Below are positions 35,162 to 42,441 of a stretch of 64,000 bases of DNA, piece after piece. The position numbers and the translations under genes were made by a program. The notes under the pieces were generated by a model. That model did not search any database. It was not told the origin of the DNA and saw nothing but the letters and a program-made list of their open reading frames with translations. The DNA is from Alphaproteobacteria bacterium (GTDB lineage: Bacteria > Pseudomonadota > Alphaproteobacteria > UBA9219 > RGZA01), in contig JANRLI010000011.1 in NCBI GenBank assembly GCA_033762625.1, positions 124,001 to 188,000 of the forward strand. Direction: 5' to 3'. Numbering within the stretch: the first letter of the stretch is position 1; each line of letters opens with the position of its first letter.

Positions 35162-35490
35162 GTGTGCTTCTCCTGCATCTTGAGCATCTCGCGTTTTACC
35201 GCGTCTGCAATTCCTAGGCCTCCTGATTTCTGCAACAATTTGCCGTATTCATTGACGAGCATGCTGTGATAGGTGTCTTCTGCTGAACCGCCGCCCATAT
35301 AGCTATCGCCGCTTACGCCTGCCCACATGGGCGCTAGCATTTGTGACAAAAACACCGCTTCAAAATCCGCAGCTGCTTTTCCTGCCTCTTCCGGCGTTGC
35401 TTTTTTATTGCTGACCAGATTGCCCGCTGCTTGCGCATCAGGAATGACTGGCGGGATGTAAGGTTTGTTACTGGTTAGCGCATCAAGCAT
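35158..35490 (-). CDS. flgJ: Rod-binding protein, FlgJ N-domain only
   Basis: The 110-residue protein matches only the rod-capping part of FlgJ: AAADFEAVFLSQMLAPM, GGGSAEDTYHSMLVNEYGKLLQKSGG (abridged) and IADAVKREML. The C-terminal peptidoglycan hydrolase domain of gammaproteobacterial FlgJ is absent, as usual in alphaproteobacteria, which use a separate lytic enzyme. Its ATG overlaps the flgI stop by one base. Confidence 0.9.
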   Translation of the reverse strand: MLDALTSNKPYIPPVIPDAQAAGNLVSNKKATPEEAGKAAADFEAVFLSQMLAPMWAGVSGDSYMGGGSAEDTYHSMLVNEYGKLLQKSGGLGIADAVKREMLKMQEKHT

Positions 35491-36644
35491 TAGATAACCT
35501 GAATTTCTGCCTGCAATGCGCCAGCTGCTTTGATGGATTGAAGAATGGTAATCATATCGCGGGGTCCGATTCCAAGGGCGTTCAGGCTGTGCACCAATTC
35601 CTGCAAGGTAACACCGGGTGAAAACACCGCGAGTTTTTTACCTTCGCCTTCACTGACATCAATATCGGTTCTATCAACAGTTTGGGTTGTGCCGTTTGAT
35701 AATGCGCCTGGCTGTGACACTTGCGGTGTTTCGGTAATCCGCACGGTTAAATTACCTTGAGCAATTGCAACGCGGCTAATGCGCACATTATCGCCCATGA
35801 TGATAACGCCGGATTGTTCATCGATTACGACTTTGGCAACCTCATCTGGCGTTACTTCAAGCTGTTCAATCCGTGTAATAAGCGAGACTAGCTTGTTCTT
35901 GCTCTTGTCATGGATGGCGACAGTGACGTTAGAACGATCAGATGCAATTGCAATCTCGCTGCCGAATTCCTTGTTCACGACATCTGCGATACGCTTTGCG
36001 GTGGTGAAGTCAGGATTGCGTAAATTGAGGCGCAAATTCGGCATATCCGCCAGTTGGAAATTAATTTCACGTTCAATAATCGCGCCGCTGGCAATACGGC
36101 CAGTAGTTGGAACCCCTTTGGTAACCGATGCGGCATTGCCTGCGGCGGTAAATCCGCCAATAACAAGTGAGCCTTGGCCAACGGCATACACTTCACCATC
36201 AGCGCCCATCAGCGGTGTTACCAATAATGTACCGCCGGATAAGCTTTTTGCATCGCCAAGTGTTGAAACAGTCACGTCAATACGCGTGCCTTGCGCGGAA
36301 AAAGGCGGCAAGGTTGCCGTAACCATCACGGCTGCGACGTTTTTGGTTTTAAGTGAATCACCGCGCGTATTGATGCCAAGGCGTTCCAACATACCAACCA
36401 AGCTTTTGGCAGTGAATGGTGAATTGCTGAGGCTGTCGCCCGTTCCGTTCAAACCAACAACCAATCCATAGCCCACCAGCATGTTGTCACGAACGCCATC
36501 AATATCCACAATATCTTTGATACGAACTGCGCTTGCCTGCGCCGTGCCTGAGCAAAGTAATATTGCCAGCATCAACGCTGACATGAGCGCTTTGGCTATA
36601 GTTCTTTGTTTTTTCATGCCGCACTGAACGATCGGTTGAACCAT
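35490..36644 (-). CDS. flgI: Flagellar P-ring protein FlgI
   Basis: FlgI forms the periplasmic P ring around the rod. From ATG 36644 the protein has about 384 residues with a signal peptide (KALMSALMLAILLCSGTAQASA) and the conserved VRIKDIVDIDGVRDNMLVGYGLVVGLNGTGD region (abridged), LDGEVYAVGQG-like and EGEGKKLAVFSPGVTLQELV motifs. AAGGAG at 36651-36656 fits ATG 36644 (6 bases). The frame is open to 36689, but that start would lie inside the sigma-54 promoter. It is followed by flgJ and flgN-like genes. Confidence 0.95.
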   Translation of the reverse strand: MVQPIVQCGMKKQRTIAKALMSALMLAILLCSGTAQASAVRIKDIVDIDGVRDNMLVGYGLVVGLNGTGDSLSNSPFTAKSLVGMLERLGINTRGDSLKTKNVAAVMVTATLPPFSAQGTRIDVTVSTLGDAKSLSGGTLLVTPLMGADGEVYAVGQGSLVIGGFTAAGNAASVTKGVPTTGRIASGAIIEREINFQLADMPNLRLNLRNPDFTTAKRIADVVNKEFGSEIAIASDRSNVTVAIHDKSKNKLVSLITRIEQLEVTPDEVAKVVIDEQSGVIIMGDNVRISRVAIAQGNLTVRITETPQVSQPGALSNGTTQTVDRTDIDVSEGEGKKLAVFSPGVTLQELVHSLNALGIGPRDMITILQSIKAAGALQAEIQVI

Positions 36645-36672
36645 CATGAGCTCCTTCTCCAACCCTTCACTA

Positions 36673-36689
36673 TGCGAAACGCATGCCAA
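36673..36689 (-). promoter_or_regulatory. Sigma-54 promoter of flgI-flgJ-flgN
   Basis: Minus-strand sequence TTGGCATGCGTTTCGCA has GG and GC 10 bases apart and three mismatches to the sigma-54 consensus. Transcription would begin near 36662, leaving about 18 bases before the flgI ATG, just enough for the AAGGAG site. The promoter therefore fixes the downstream start codon. Confidence 0.62.
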
Positions 36690-36871
36690 ATCACATCGTT
36701 TCTAACGCATTGAAATATAATAGAAAAATATCAATACATGGTCGTTACGAAAACGCAAACAATCAAAGAATAGGTAAGTAATGCCGTGCAGATTCAGTTG
36801 TTTTTGCTTGTCTTTTTTCAATTGTTTCGTAGTGCCGACTGTTGCTGTTTTGCGTGAGCGCAGCTTTTTCA

Positions 36872-36886
36872 TTAACTGGCCTTTAA
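36872..36886 (+). promoter_or_regulatory. CtrA box upstream of fliX
   Basis: TTAA-CTGGCCT-TTAA is a perfect match to the CtrA site TTAA-N7-TTAA and lies 77 bases before the fliX start. In Caulobacter, early flagellar genes including fliX are under CtrA, which is phosphorylated through CckA; a CckA-like kinase is in this window at 62727. A weak GG-N10-GC pair (36878-36891) overlaps it but fits sigma-54 poorly. The neighbouring 36690-36870 stretch holds no supported gene. Confidence 0.6.
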
Positions 36887-36962
36887 GAGGCATCGCGCAA
36901 AGTGCTATAGTAAGGTTCGTGGTCGAACTTGTGACCGGACATTTTTTCTAAGGCATGCGCAA

Positions 36963-37382
36963 TTGATCAATAAAGTTGATGGACCTGGCGGCGTACGTGG
37001 AACACAACCGGTGCGCAAAGCTGGTAAAACAGAAAAAACAGGTGGTGCAAACTTCTCTTCACATCTTGATGAAGCTAGTAGTGCACATGGCGTTGGCGGT
37101 GCATCTGGCATTGGCGGCATTAGCGCGTTGATTGGTCTGCAGGAAGTAGATGATGCCACCCAGCGCGAGTCAAAAGGCAAAAAACGTGCTCAAGCATTGC
37201 TTGATGAAATGGACGATCTCCGTTTGGCGTTGGCATGCGGCACGCTAACCCGTGCGCAGTTGCTGAAATTATCTGCTGCTATTCAAAGCGAAAAGGTTAA
37301 AGCCGATGATCCCGGCCTCAACCAGATTCTCGATGATGTTGACCTGCGGGCAAGAGTCGAGCTCGCAAAATATGGCTTTTAA
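36963..37382 (+). CDS. fliX: Flagellar assembly regulator FliX
   Basis: FliX couples flagellar basal-body assembly to FlbD/sigma-54 transcription and is found only in alphaproteobacteria. The 139-residue protein has the conserved pattern: VDGPGGVRG-like start, middle SALIGLQEVDD, and C-terminal KGKKRAQALLDEMDDLRLALACGTLTRAQL (abridged) ending VELAKYGF. The start is TTG 36963 after AAGG at 36950; an ATG at 36955 is out of frame. It is divergent from flgI, as in Caulobacter. Confidence 0.88.
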   Translation: MINKVDGPGGVRGTQPVRKAGKTEKTGGANFSSHLDEASSAHGVGGASGIGGISALIGLQEVDDATQRESKGKKRAQALLDEMDDLRLALACGTLTRAQLLKLSAAIQSEKVKADDPGLNQILDDVDLRARVELAKYGF

Positions 37383-37491
37383 GCCCCAAATAAGCATATG
37401 TATTACGCGAATTGCATCTAAATAGTTGCAAAACGGACAAAATCCCGCCAAGAAAGTCACCTATCCTTATTATGTATCAGGAGCGGATTTA

Positions 37492-37914
37492 ATGACTTCA
37501 GTTACTCTTCCACCCGACTACAAGCCGACTGAAAAAGAAAAATACATGAATCCTGTCATGTTGGAATATTTCCGCCAGAAGCTTATTAAATGGAAAGCCG
37601 ATTTGTTGCAGGAATCTTCTTCCACGCTCAAAGATTTACAAGAAGATGGCGGCATGCAGGAACCGGACATCGCAGACCGCGCAACATTGGAAACTGACAA
37701 ATCGCTGGAATTCCGTACGCGTGATCGTGAACGAAAGCTCATCAATAAAATTGAAGAAGCGCTTCGTCGTATTGACGAAAATACCTATGGCTATTGTGAA
37801 GAAACCGGCGAGCCGATTGGCATTAAGCGCCTTGAAGCGCGCGCGGTTGCAACACTTTCGGTTGAAGCACAAGAACGACATGAGCGGGTTGAGCGCACAC
37901 AGCGTGATGAATAA
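37492..37914 (+). CDS. dksA: DksA-type transcription factor, one-cysteine alphaproteobacterial form
   Basis: DksA binds in the RNA polymerase secondary channel and works with ppGpp. From ATG 37492 (AGGAG upstream) the product is 140 residues. It has the coiled-coil tip region (EPDIADRATLETDKSLEFRTRDRERKL, abridged; acidic tip D-x-x-D) and GYCEETGEPIGIKRLEARAVA. Only C102 remains of the four zinc cysteines, which is normal in alphaproteobacteria. Its place between fliX and flgH-flgF is shared with related flagellar clusters. Confidence 0.94.
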   Translation: MTSVTLPPDYKPTEKEKYMNPVMLEYFRQKLIKWKADLLQESSSTLKDLQEDGGMQEPDIADRATLETDKSLEFRTRDRERKLINKIEEALRRIDENTYGYCEETGEPIGIKRLEARAVATLSVEAQERHERVERTQRDE

Positions 37915-37946
37915 TCGACGCGATAAATAATTAAAAAGGAACTGGA

Positions 37947-38696
37947 ATGGCACCTAAAAAAATCATTCTACTATCCGTATCATTATGTTTACTCGCCGGT
38001 ATTGGTGTTGCGTATGCGCAATCGCAAGGAACAACAGCTTCGCCGCCTGATGCATCGCCGCGCAACTCTGTCTTAACAAATACTAAAGCTCTGCCACTGC
38101 CTGAACAGCCGCCCCCAGCACCAAAATCGGAGCCAAAACCCAAAAGCAATGATGTGGCAAACCCCACCAAAAAGATTTACGTAGCTCCGGAATTATCGGA
38201 GCGTCCCAATCCTGCCAGCAATATTATTCTGCCACCGCTCTATGGTTGGAGCCGGGTAGTTATCAAAGATTTGAAAATGCCTGATGAAGGTTTAGTGACC
38301 GATTGCGGTATGAAGAAAGACATGATTTTTCATTTCTTTGTCGAACGCTTACGTGAAGGCGGTATTCCGCTTGTGAATGAAGCGCAAAACGATACGCTGC
38401 TTTCCGATGTGGTAACCGTTGAAGCCGAGCCGCAAATCATTTCCATGCAGGATTTGGTGATTAACTGTATATCCTGGATTCAATACAAAGTGTCGGTGCA
38501 ATACACCTTCCGCGTGCCGCCGCTCATGTATCGCCGCAAGGTGCCGATTATGCTGTGGTATGATGGCATGATGGTATCATCTGCCAAGTCAACCCATAAT
38601 GGCGCGCTGATTAACGGCTTCATCGATTTGGCAATGCGCTTTAGAAATGCGTGGGATAAGCAACACGCATCCGTTGATCCGGAGACACTTAAATAA
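37947..38696 (+). CDS. Secreted protein of unknown function between dksA and flgH
   Basis: The 249-residue protein has a signal peptide (ILLSVSLCLLAGIGVAYAQ), a Pro-rich linker (about 40-75) and a folded domain (about 85-245) with two cysteines (C around 125 and 173), the motif LPPLYGWSRVVIKDL and a beta-rich part (YKVSVQYTFRVPP, VPIMLWYDGMMV). It lies 32 bases after dksA on the same strand. I recognise no family. Its location suggests an envelope role linked to flagella, but this is only context. Confidence 0.75.
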   Translation: MAPKKIILLSVSLCLLAGIGVAYAQSQGTTASPPDASPRNSVLTNTKALPLPEQPPPAPKSEPKPKSNDVANPTKKIYVAPELSERPNPASNIILPPLYGWSRVVIKDLKMPDEGLVTDCGMKKDMIFHFFVERLREGGIPLVNEAQNDTLLSDVVTVEAEPQIISMQDLVINCISWIQYKVSVQYTFRVPPLMYRRKVPIMLWYDGMMVSSAKSTHNGALINGFIDLAMRFRNAWDKQHASVDPETLK

Positions 38697-38707
38697 ATCT
38701 ATACCCG

Positions 38708-38739
38708 AGCGGTTGTTCCGCGCAGCGGAACAGAGCGAA
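38708..38739. repeat. Short palindromic repeat between convergent genes (copy 2)
   Basis: TGTTCCGC-GCA-GCGGAACA (38714-38732) forms an 8-bp hairpin flanked by AGCGGT and GAGCGAA, the same flanks as the element at 298-324. It lies in the 52 bases between the secreted protein and flgH, which converge on it, and could act as a bidirectional terminator without a U-tract. Confidence 0.45.
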
Positions 38740-38748
38740 TGGCAAATA

Positions 38749-39516
38749 TTAGAACGGGAAGATGATATCGAGCAGCTGCGAGCCGTAGCGTGCTTGCTGA
38801 ACATCCATCAACTGACCGCGGCCGCCGTATGAAATGCGGGCTTCGGCAATCTGGTCGTAATTGATAGCGTTTTGTGAGCTGATATCTTCTGGGCGAATAA
38901 CGCCGGTGACTTTTAATTCACGCATATCGTAATTCACAACCATTTCCTGCTTACCGGCAATTACCAGATTGCCGTTTGGCAATACTTGAGTCACCACAGC
39001 AGCAACCCGCATGTTGACGGTATCGGTACGTGTCATTTCGCCTTTGCCATCTTGTTGGGTTTTGCCCTTGATGTTCAAGAGGCTGGTTGGGTCAACAGCT
39101 TCTGGCAAGTATTTATGCAGCTTGGTTTCAAAGCCAAGGATTTTTGGTGCGCTGTCATCTTCATTCGTGGTGCGTGAACGCTTGGTTACGTTCTTGAACT
39201 CGGCCTTATCTGCTACTTGAATAATCACGGTCAGAATATCGCCAACCTTGCCAGCGCGCTGGTCTTTCAGGAATTGGCGCGCGCCGGATTGCCATAAGGA
39301 ATTCGCCTGGTGCTTATATTCTTCCTTTTGTGGCATCGGGAATGAAACGGGTTCTGGCCCCGCAAGTTTGGACGGGTTTTCAACGGAGCTCAATGCTGGC
39401 GCTTCACCCAGTTCAGACAGGCGTTGCCCCGCATTGCATGCGCTAAGGCTGACCAGTGCGCTGGTGAGCATTACCATTTTGATGAATGCCCCGTTGGTAA
39501 GAATTCGTGTTCTCAT
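38749..39516 (-). CDS. flgH: Flagellar L-ring lipoprotein FlgH
   Basis: FlgH forms the outer-membrane L ring. The 255-residue protein has a lipobox (LVSLSAC), then SLWQSGARQFLKDQRAGKVGDILTV (abridged), NMRVAAVVTQVLPNGNLVIAGKQE and GVIRPEDIS, all standard FlgH segments, ending QLLDIIFPF. GAGGAG lies before the ATG at 39516. It is the last gene of flgF-flgG-flgA-flgH. Confidence 0.95.
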   Translation of the reverse strand: MRTRILTNGAFIKMVMLTSALVSLSACNAGQRLSELGEAPALSSVENPSKLAGPEPVSFPMPQKEEYKHQANSLWQSGARQFLKDQRAGKVGDILTVIIQVADKAEFKNVTKRSRTTNEDDSAPKILGFETKLHKYLPEAVDPTSLLNIKGKTQQDGKGEMTRTDTVNMRVAAVVTQVLPNGNLVIAGKQEMVVNYDMRELKVTGVIRPEDISSQNAINYDQIAEARISYGGRGQLMDVQQARYGSQLLDIIFPF

Positions 39517-39540
39517 GTTTTACTCCTCAAAAACTCTTTC

Positions 39541-40506
39541 CTATTTTGCTGCAACCTTGCTCAATAATTCACGTGGCGTTACTGAAACTTTTCCGCTGCC
39601 AACAACCACCGCATCTACTGCGCGGTTGCTTTGTGTATTAATAACCTGAATCGTATCCCCCATTGCGCCATCGGCCATGGCGCGTCCTTGGGTGCTTAAC
39701 GTCATGTTAGGTGTTTCAACGGCGATGGTGATAATTGCGCCTTTCAAAACCATTTTTGCGCCGCGCAAATCACGCATGCGTAACACGCTGCCAACATTCA
39801 ATGCGCGACGGCTTTCTGCATTCACGAGACGTGAAGGATCAGTTACTGCATCCGCGCCAGCTTTATCAACGGCCACTCGCGACCATTCGACATCATGTTC
39901 GGTAATCACATCGCCAGTGGTAACGCTACGATTAAGAATCGCGACTTGTACCATCAGCATTGCACGGCCTGATAGCTTGATAACTTCAGCGTCAGGTGAT
40001 CCTGCACGATCAACAATCAGGTTGGTTTCAAAACGGCTTTTAATCGGGTCGTATTTGATTTCAGAAAAATGATAGCTAAGCGGTTCGCTTTTTGCGCGGT
40101 GGATTTCAATGCTCTGGTTATCCAGTGCAATATCCAGATCCTTGGATGGTACAACCTTGGCAATTTCGGCTGTAACCAGTTCCTTGATTTTCGTTGAGTT
40201 CAATGAGTTGCTATCACGTGTTACAACCACACGTTCATATGTATTTTCGGGCTTCCAATCAAAACCGTTGGAACGGGCAATTTGATTAAGTGCCGTTACA
40301 TCATAGCTAGTTTTCATGCCTGGTGCCGGGGCCTGCGCGACAATCATACCAGCCTTATCGCCGGCATTTATAAACAAATCACCCAGCGTCACATTGCTTC
40401 CCTCTAAAAGAACCTCGCCGCGCGTTGTTGCAGCTAGGCATGGTGCGGCCATGCTAACAGCCCAACTTGCGGCGAGGAGGAGGAGGAGCTTTTTGGCGCT
40501 AGTCAT
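39541..40506 (-). CDS. flgA: Flagellar P-ring assembly chaperone FlgA
   Basis: FlgA is a periplasmic chaperone for P-ring formation. The 321-residue protein has a signal peptide (LLLLLAASWAVSMAAPCLA) and a C-terminal SAF/FlgA domain with VDKAGADAVTDPSRLVNAESRRAL (abridged), MVLKGAIITIAVETPNMTLSTQGRAM and the closing INTQSNRAVDAVVVGSGKV. The long N-terminal part is usual in alphaproteobacteria. Confidence 0.92.
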   Translation of the reverse strand: MTSAKKLLLLLAASWAVSMAAPCLAATTRGEVLLEGSNVTLGDLFINAGDKAGMIVAQAPAPGMKTSYDVTALNQIARSNGFDWKPENTYERVVVTRDSNSLNSTKIKELVTAEIAKVVPSKDLDIALDNQSIEIHRAKSEPLSYHFSEIKYDPIKSRFETNLIVDRAGSPDAEVIKLSGRAMLMVQVAILNRSVTTGDVITEHDVEWSRVAVDKAGADAVTDPSRLVNAESRRALNVGSVLRMRDLRGAKMVLKGAIITIAVETPNMTLSTQGRAMADGAMGDTIQVINTQSNRAVDAVVVGSGKVSVTPRELLSKVAAK

Positions 40507-40527
40507 GTATTAATCCCTGTTGCTTAA

Positions 40528-41313
40528 TTAACGGAGCTGGCTGACCGTGCTGAGCATTTCATCCGATGCTTTAATCACACGGGAATTCATTTCATAAGCA
40601 CGTTGCGCGGTAATCAGGCTGGTAATTTCTGAAACGACGTTGACGTTTGAATTTTCAATCGAACCTTGGCGTACTTCGCCAAAACCGGTTGATGCTGGAG
40701 CACCAGTTGTTGGCGTACCGGAAGCGGGGGATTCCCGCAGCAAGTTGTTACCAATAGCTTCAAGGCCAGCCGGGTTCACAAAGGTTGCAAGCTGCAGCTG
40801 ACCTACATTAGTCAAGGTGGTGGTGCCATCTTGTTTCACCAATACTTCGCCGCTGGAATTGATGGTCACGTCAATCGCATTACTTGGAATGGTGATGGAT
40901 GGCTGAATAGGGTACCCATCCGCATTTACAATCACGCCATCTGCGTTGAGCTGCATGGAACCTGCGCGTGTATAAGCTGTGGTGCCATCCGGTAATTGGA
41001 CCTGAAAAAAGCCGCGGCCAGATACGGAAATATCAAGCGGATTATCGGTAATGGTTACGTTGCCTTGCGAATTGATGCGGTACACAGCCGCAGGACGCAC
41101 GCCCATTCCCACTTGAATGCCTGTTGGAACAATGTTGCCAGCGTCGGTTGACGTAGAGCCGGGGCGGCGGATGTTCTCGTAAATCATATCCTGGAATTCT
41201 GCGCGTTGGCGCTTGAACCCGCTCGTCGAAATATTGGCGATGTTATTGGAAATGACTTCCACATTTAATTCCTGTGCTTGCATTCCCGTTGCGCCGATAA
41301 GCATACTACGCAT
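40528..41313 (-). CDS. flgG: Flagellar distal rod protein FlgG
   Basis: FlgG builds the distal rod. The 261-residue protein has the rod/hook N-motif (ATGMQAQELNVEVISNNIANISTSGFKRQRAEF, abridged), the FlgG-type middle (NPLDISVSGRGFFQVQLPDGTTAYTRAG, abridged) and the C-terminal ENSNVNVVSEITSLITAQRAYEMNS (abridged). GGGAGAAG precedes the ATG. It follows flgF by 27 bases. Confidence 0.97.
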   Translation of the reverse strand: MRSMLIGATGMQAQELNVEVISNNIANISTSGFKRQRAEFQDMIYENIRRPGSTSTDAGNIVPTGIQVGMGVRPAAVYRINSQGNVTITDNPLDISVSGRGFFQVQLPDGTTAYTRAGSMQLNADGVIVNADGYPIQPSITIPSNAIDVTINSSGEVLVKQDGTTTLTNVGQLQLATFVNPAGLEAIGNNLLRESPASGTPTTGAPASTGFGEVRQGSIENSNVNVVSEITSLITAQRAYEMNSRVIKASDEMLSTVSQLR

Positions 41314-41340
41314 GGTTCTTCTCCCTTTATACTTTACCCG

Positions 41341-42060
41341 TTATGCCACTTTACCGAGTGAGCGAATGGCGTTAGTTAACCGTTGATTTTCGGTGTCAAT
41401 TAAACGAGCGACGCGTTCATAAGCGCGCGAAATCTCAATTACATGCGTCATCTCGGTAACTGATTTGACGTTGGATGCTTCGACCATGCCTTGGTTTAGT
41501 TGTGCATCTTCATCTACTTCTGGCAGTTCGTCGCTTTTGTAAAAGCCGCCATAGGTCTGCTTCATTAGTTGTTCATTCTGGAACTTGACAACCTGCAAGC
41601 GACCAATTTTTCCGTTTTCGGTTGAAAGGGTGCCGTCTTGTGAAATCAAAATACTTTTCGCATCGCTTGGAATAGTGACATTCGAGCCGCCACCGGAGAG
41701 TACAGCATAGCCATCTGGCGTTACCAGATTGCCTTCGGCATCCAGTTGGAAACTTCCTTGGCGCGTATATTGGACGCCTTGTGGCGTATCAACTGCAAAA
41801 TAGCCTTGCCCGGCAATCGCGATATCTAATGGATTTTCAGTTTTAATAAATGTTCCTTGGGTGGTGTTTCGCAAGGTTGCGCGATCCAGCACCATGTGAT
41901 GTGTGAATTTTGGTGCAGGCTTCACCATATAATCTTGGAACAATACGTCGTTCGATTTATAGCCAGTGGTGTTCACATTCGCGATATTCTGCGCGACAAT
42001 GTCCATCTGCCGTTGCAGAGCTTCTTGTTGTGATAGCAAAACATATACTGGCGATTCCAT
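41341..42060 (-). CDS. flgF: Flagellar proximal rod protein FlgF
   Basis: FlgF is a proximal rod component. The 239-residue protein starts MESPVYVLLSQQEALQRQMDIVAQNIANVNTTGYK (abridged), has NPLDIAIAGQGYFAVDTPQGVQYTRQG (abridged) and a C-terminal rod helix (VEASNVKSVTEMTHVIEISRAYER, abridged). GAGGAGAAG lies before the ATG. It is the promoter-proximal gene of a four-gene operon behind the sigma-54 site at 42128. Confidence 0.95.
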   Translation of the reverse strand: MESPVYVLLSQQEALQRQMDIVAQNIANVNTTGYKSNDVLFQDYMVKPAPKFTHHMVLDRATLRNTTQGTFIKTENPLDIAIAGQGYFAVDTPQGVQYTRQGSFQLDAEGNLVTPDGYAVLSGGGSNVTIPSDAKSILISQDGTLSTENGKIGRLQVVKFQNEQLMKQTYGGFYKSDELPEVDEDAQLNQGMVEASNVKSVTEMTHVIEISRAYERVARLIDTENQRLTNAIRSLGKVA

Positions 42061-42127
42061 TTGGCCCTTCTCCTCTCTTTTGTGCGTTGGTTCGTTAAAG
42101 GCTGACCATCGTCACACCGCGTTGCTA

Positions 42128-42144
42128 TGCACATGCTGTGCCAA
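42128..42144 (-). promoter_or_regulatory. Sigma-54 promoter of flgF-flgG-flgA-flgH
   Basis: The minus strand reads TTGGCACAGCATGTGCA: full -24 TTGGCAC, -12 TGC, GG to GC spacing of 10, two mismatches to consensus. Start of transcription near 42116 leaves a leader of about 55 bases. This is one of the two best sigma-54 matches here and shares its mismatches with the fliK site. Confidence 0.78.
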
Positions 42145-42248
42145 GATTGTTTTTTATTTTATTTCATGTGGTTAGTTACTGGGCGTGCAAAAAAATGCGC
42201 ATTTTGTGCTAACCTTCAAACCAGCTTGGGGGCGTTTTTACCCAGAAC

Positions 42249-42265
42249 TTGGCATAGAAATGGCA
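42249..42265 (+). promoter_or_regulatory. Possible sigma-54 promoter of the fliL-fliM operon
   Basis: TTGGCATAGAAATGGCA has GG and GC 10 bases apart and three mismatches. It points to fliL, with a leader of about 165 bases to the GTG at 42442. The leader also carries TTAACCAT (42353-42360), a CtrA-type half-site, and a GTTAAAGTGTTAAC palindrome. The rest of the 381-base divergent gap (42061-42441) has no supported gene. Confidence 0.45.
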
Positions 42266-42441
42266 TAGGCAAGGTATGGTTTGGCCACCACTGTTGGTTG
42301 CGAAAGCCAAATAACATATTGAAAGACCTAATTTTTTTCTTTCAAGAAGTTGTTAACCATGTTTTTGTTAAAGTGTTAACATCTAAAAGGCTTTCCGCCG
42401 TTCTATCTCCGGTAGGCCGTTTTCCCAAAAGGATTTTCTGC

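Noticed and set aside
35779-36471. 230-residue plus-strand frame
   Set aside because: Antisense to flgI; Ser/Thr/Pro-rich composition is typical of a shadow frame.
36876-36892. Sigma-54 promoter for fliX (CTGGCCTTTAAGAGGCA)
   Set aside because: GG-N10-GC is present, but about six other consensus bases mismatch; the overlapping CtrA box explains the sequence better.
36702-36893. 63-residue minus-strand frame upstream of flgI
   Set aside because: It is rich in Lys/Gln and then Phe/Tyr with no recognisable motif or ribosome site, overlaps the CtrA box region and ends just before the flgI sigma-54 site. It looks like leader sequence rather than a gene.
42127-42441. N-terminal 105-residue extension of FliL
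   Set aside because: Cys/Trp/Arg-rich, unlike FliL, overlapping the flgF sigma-54 site; GTG 42442 with AAGG fits better.
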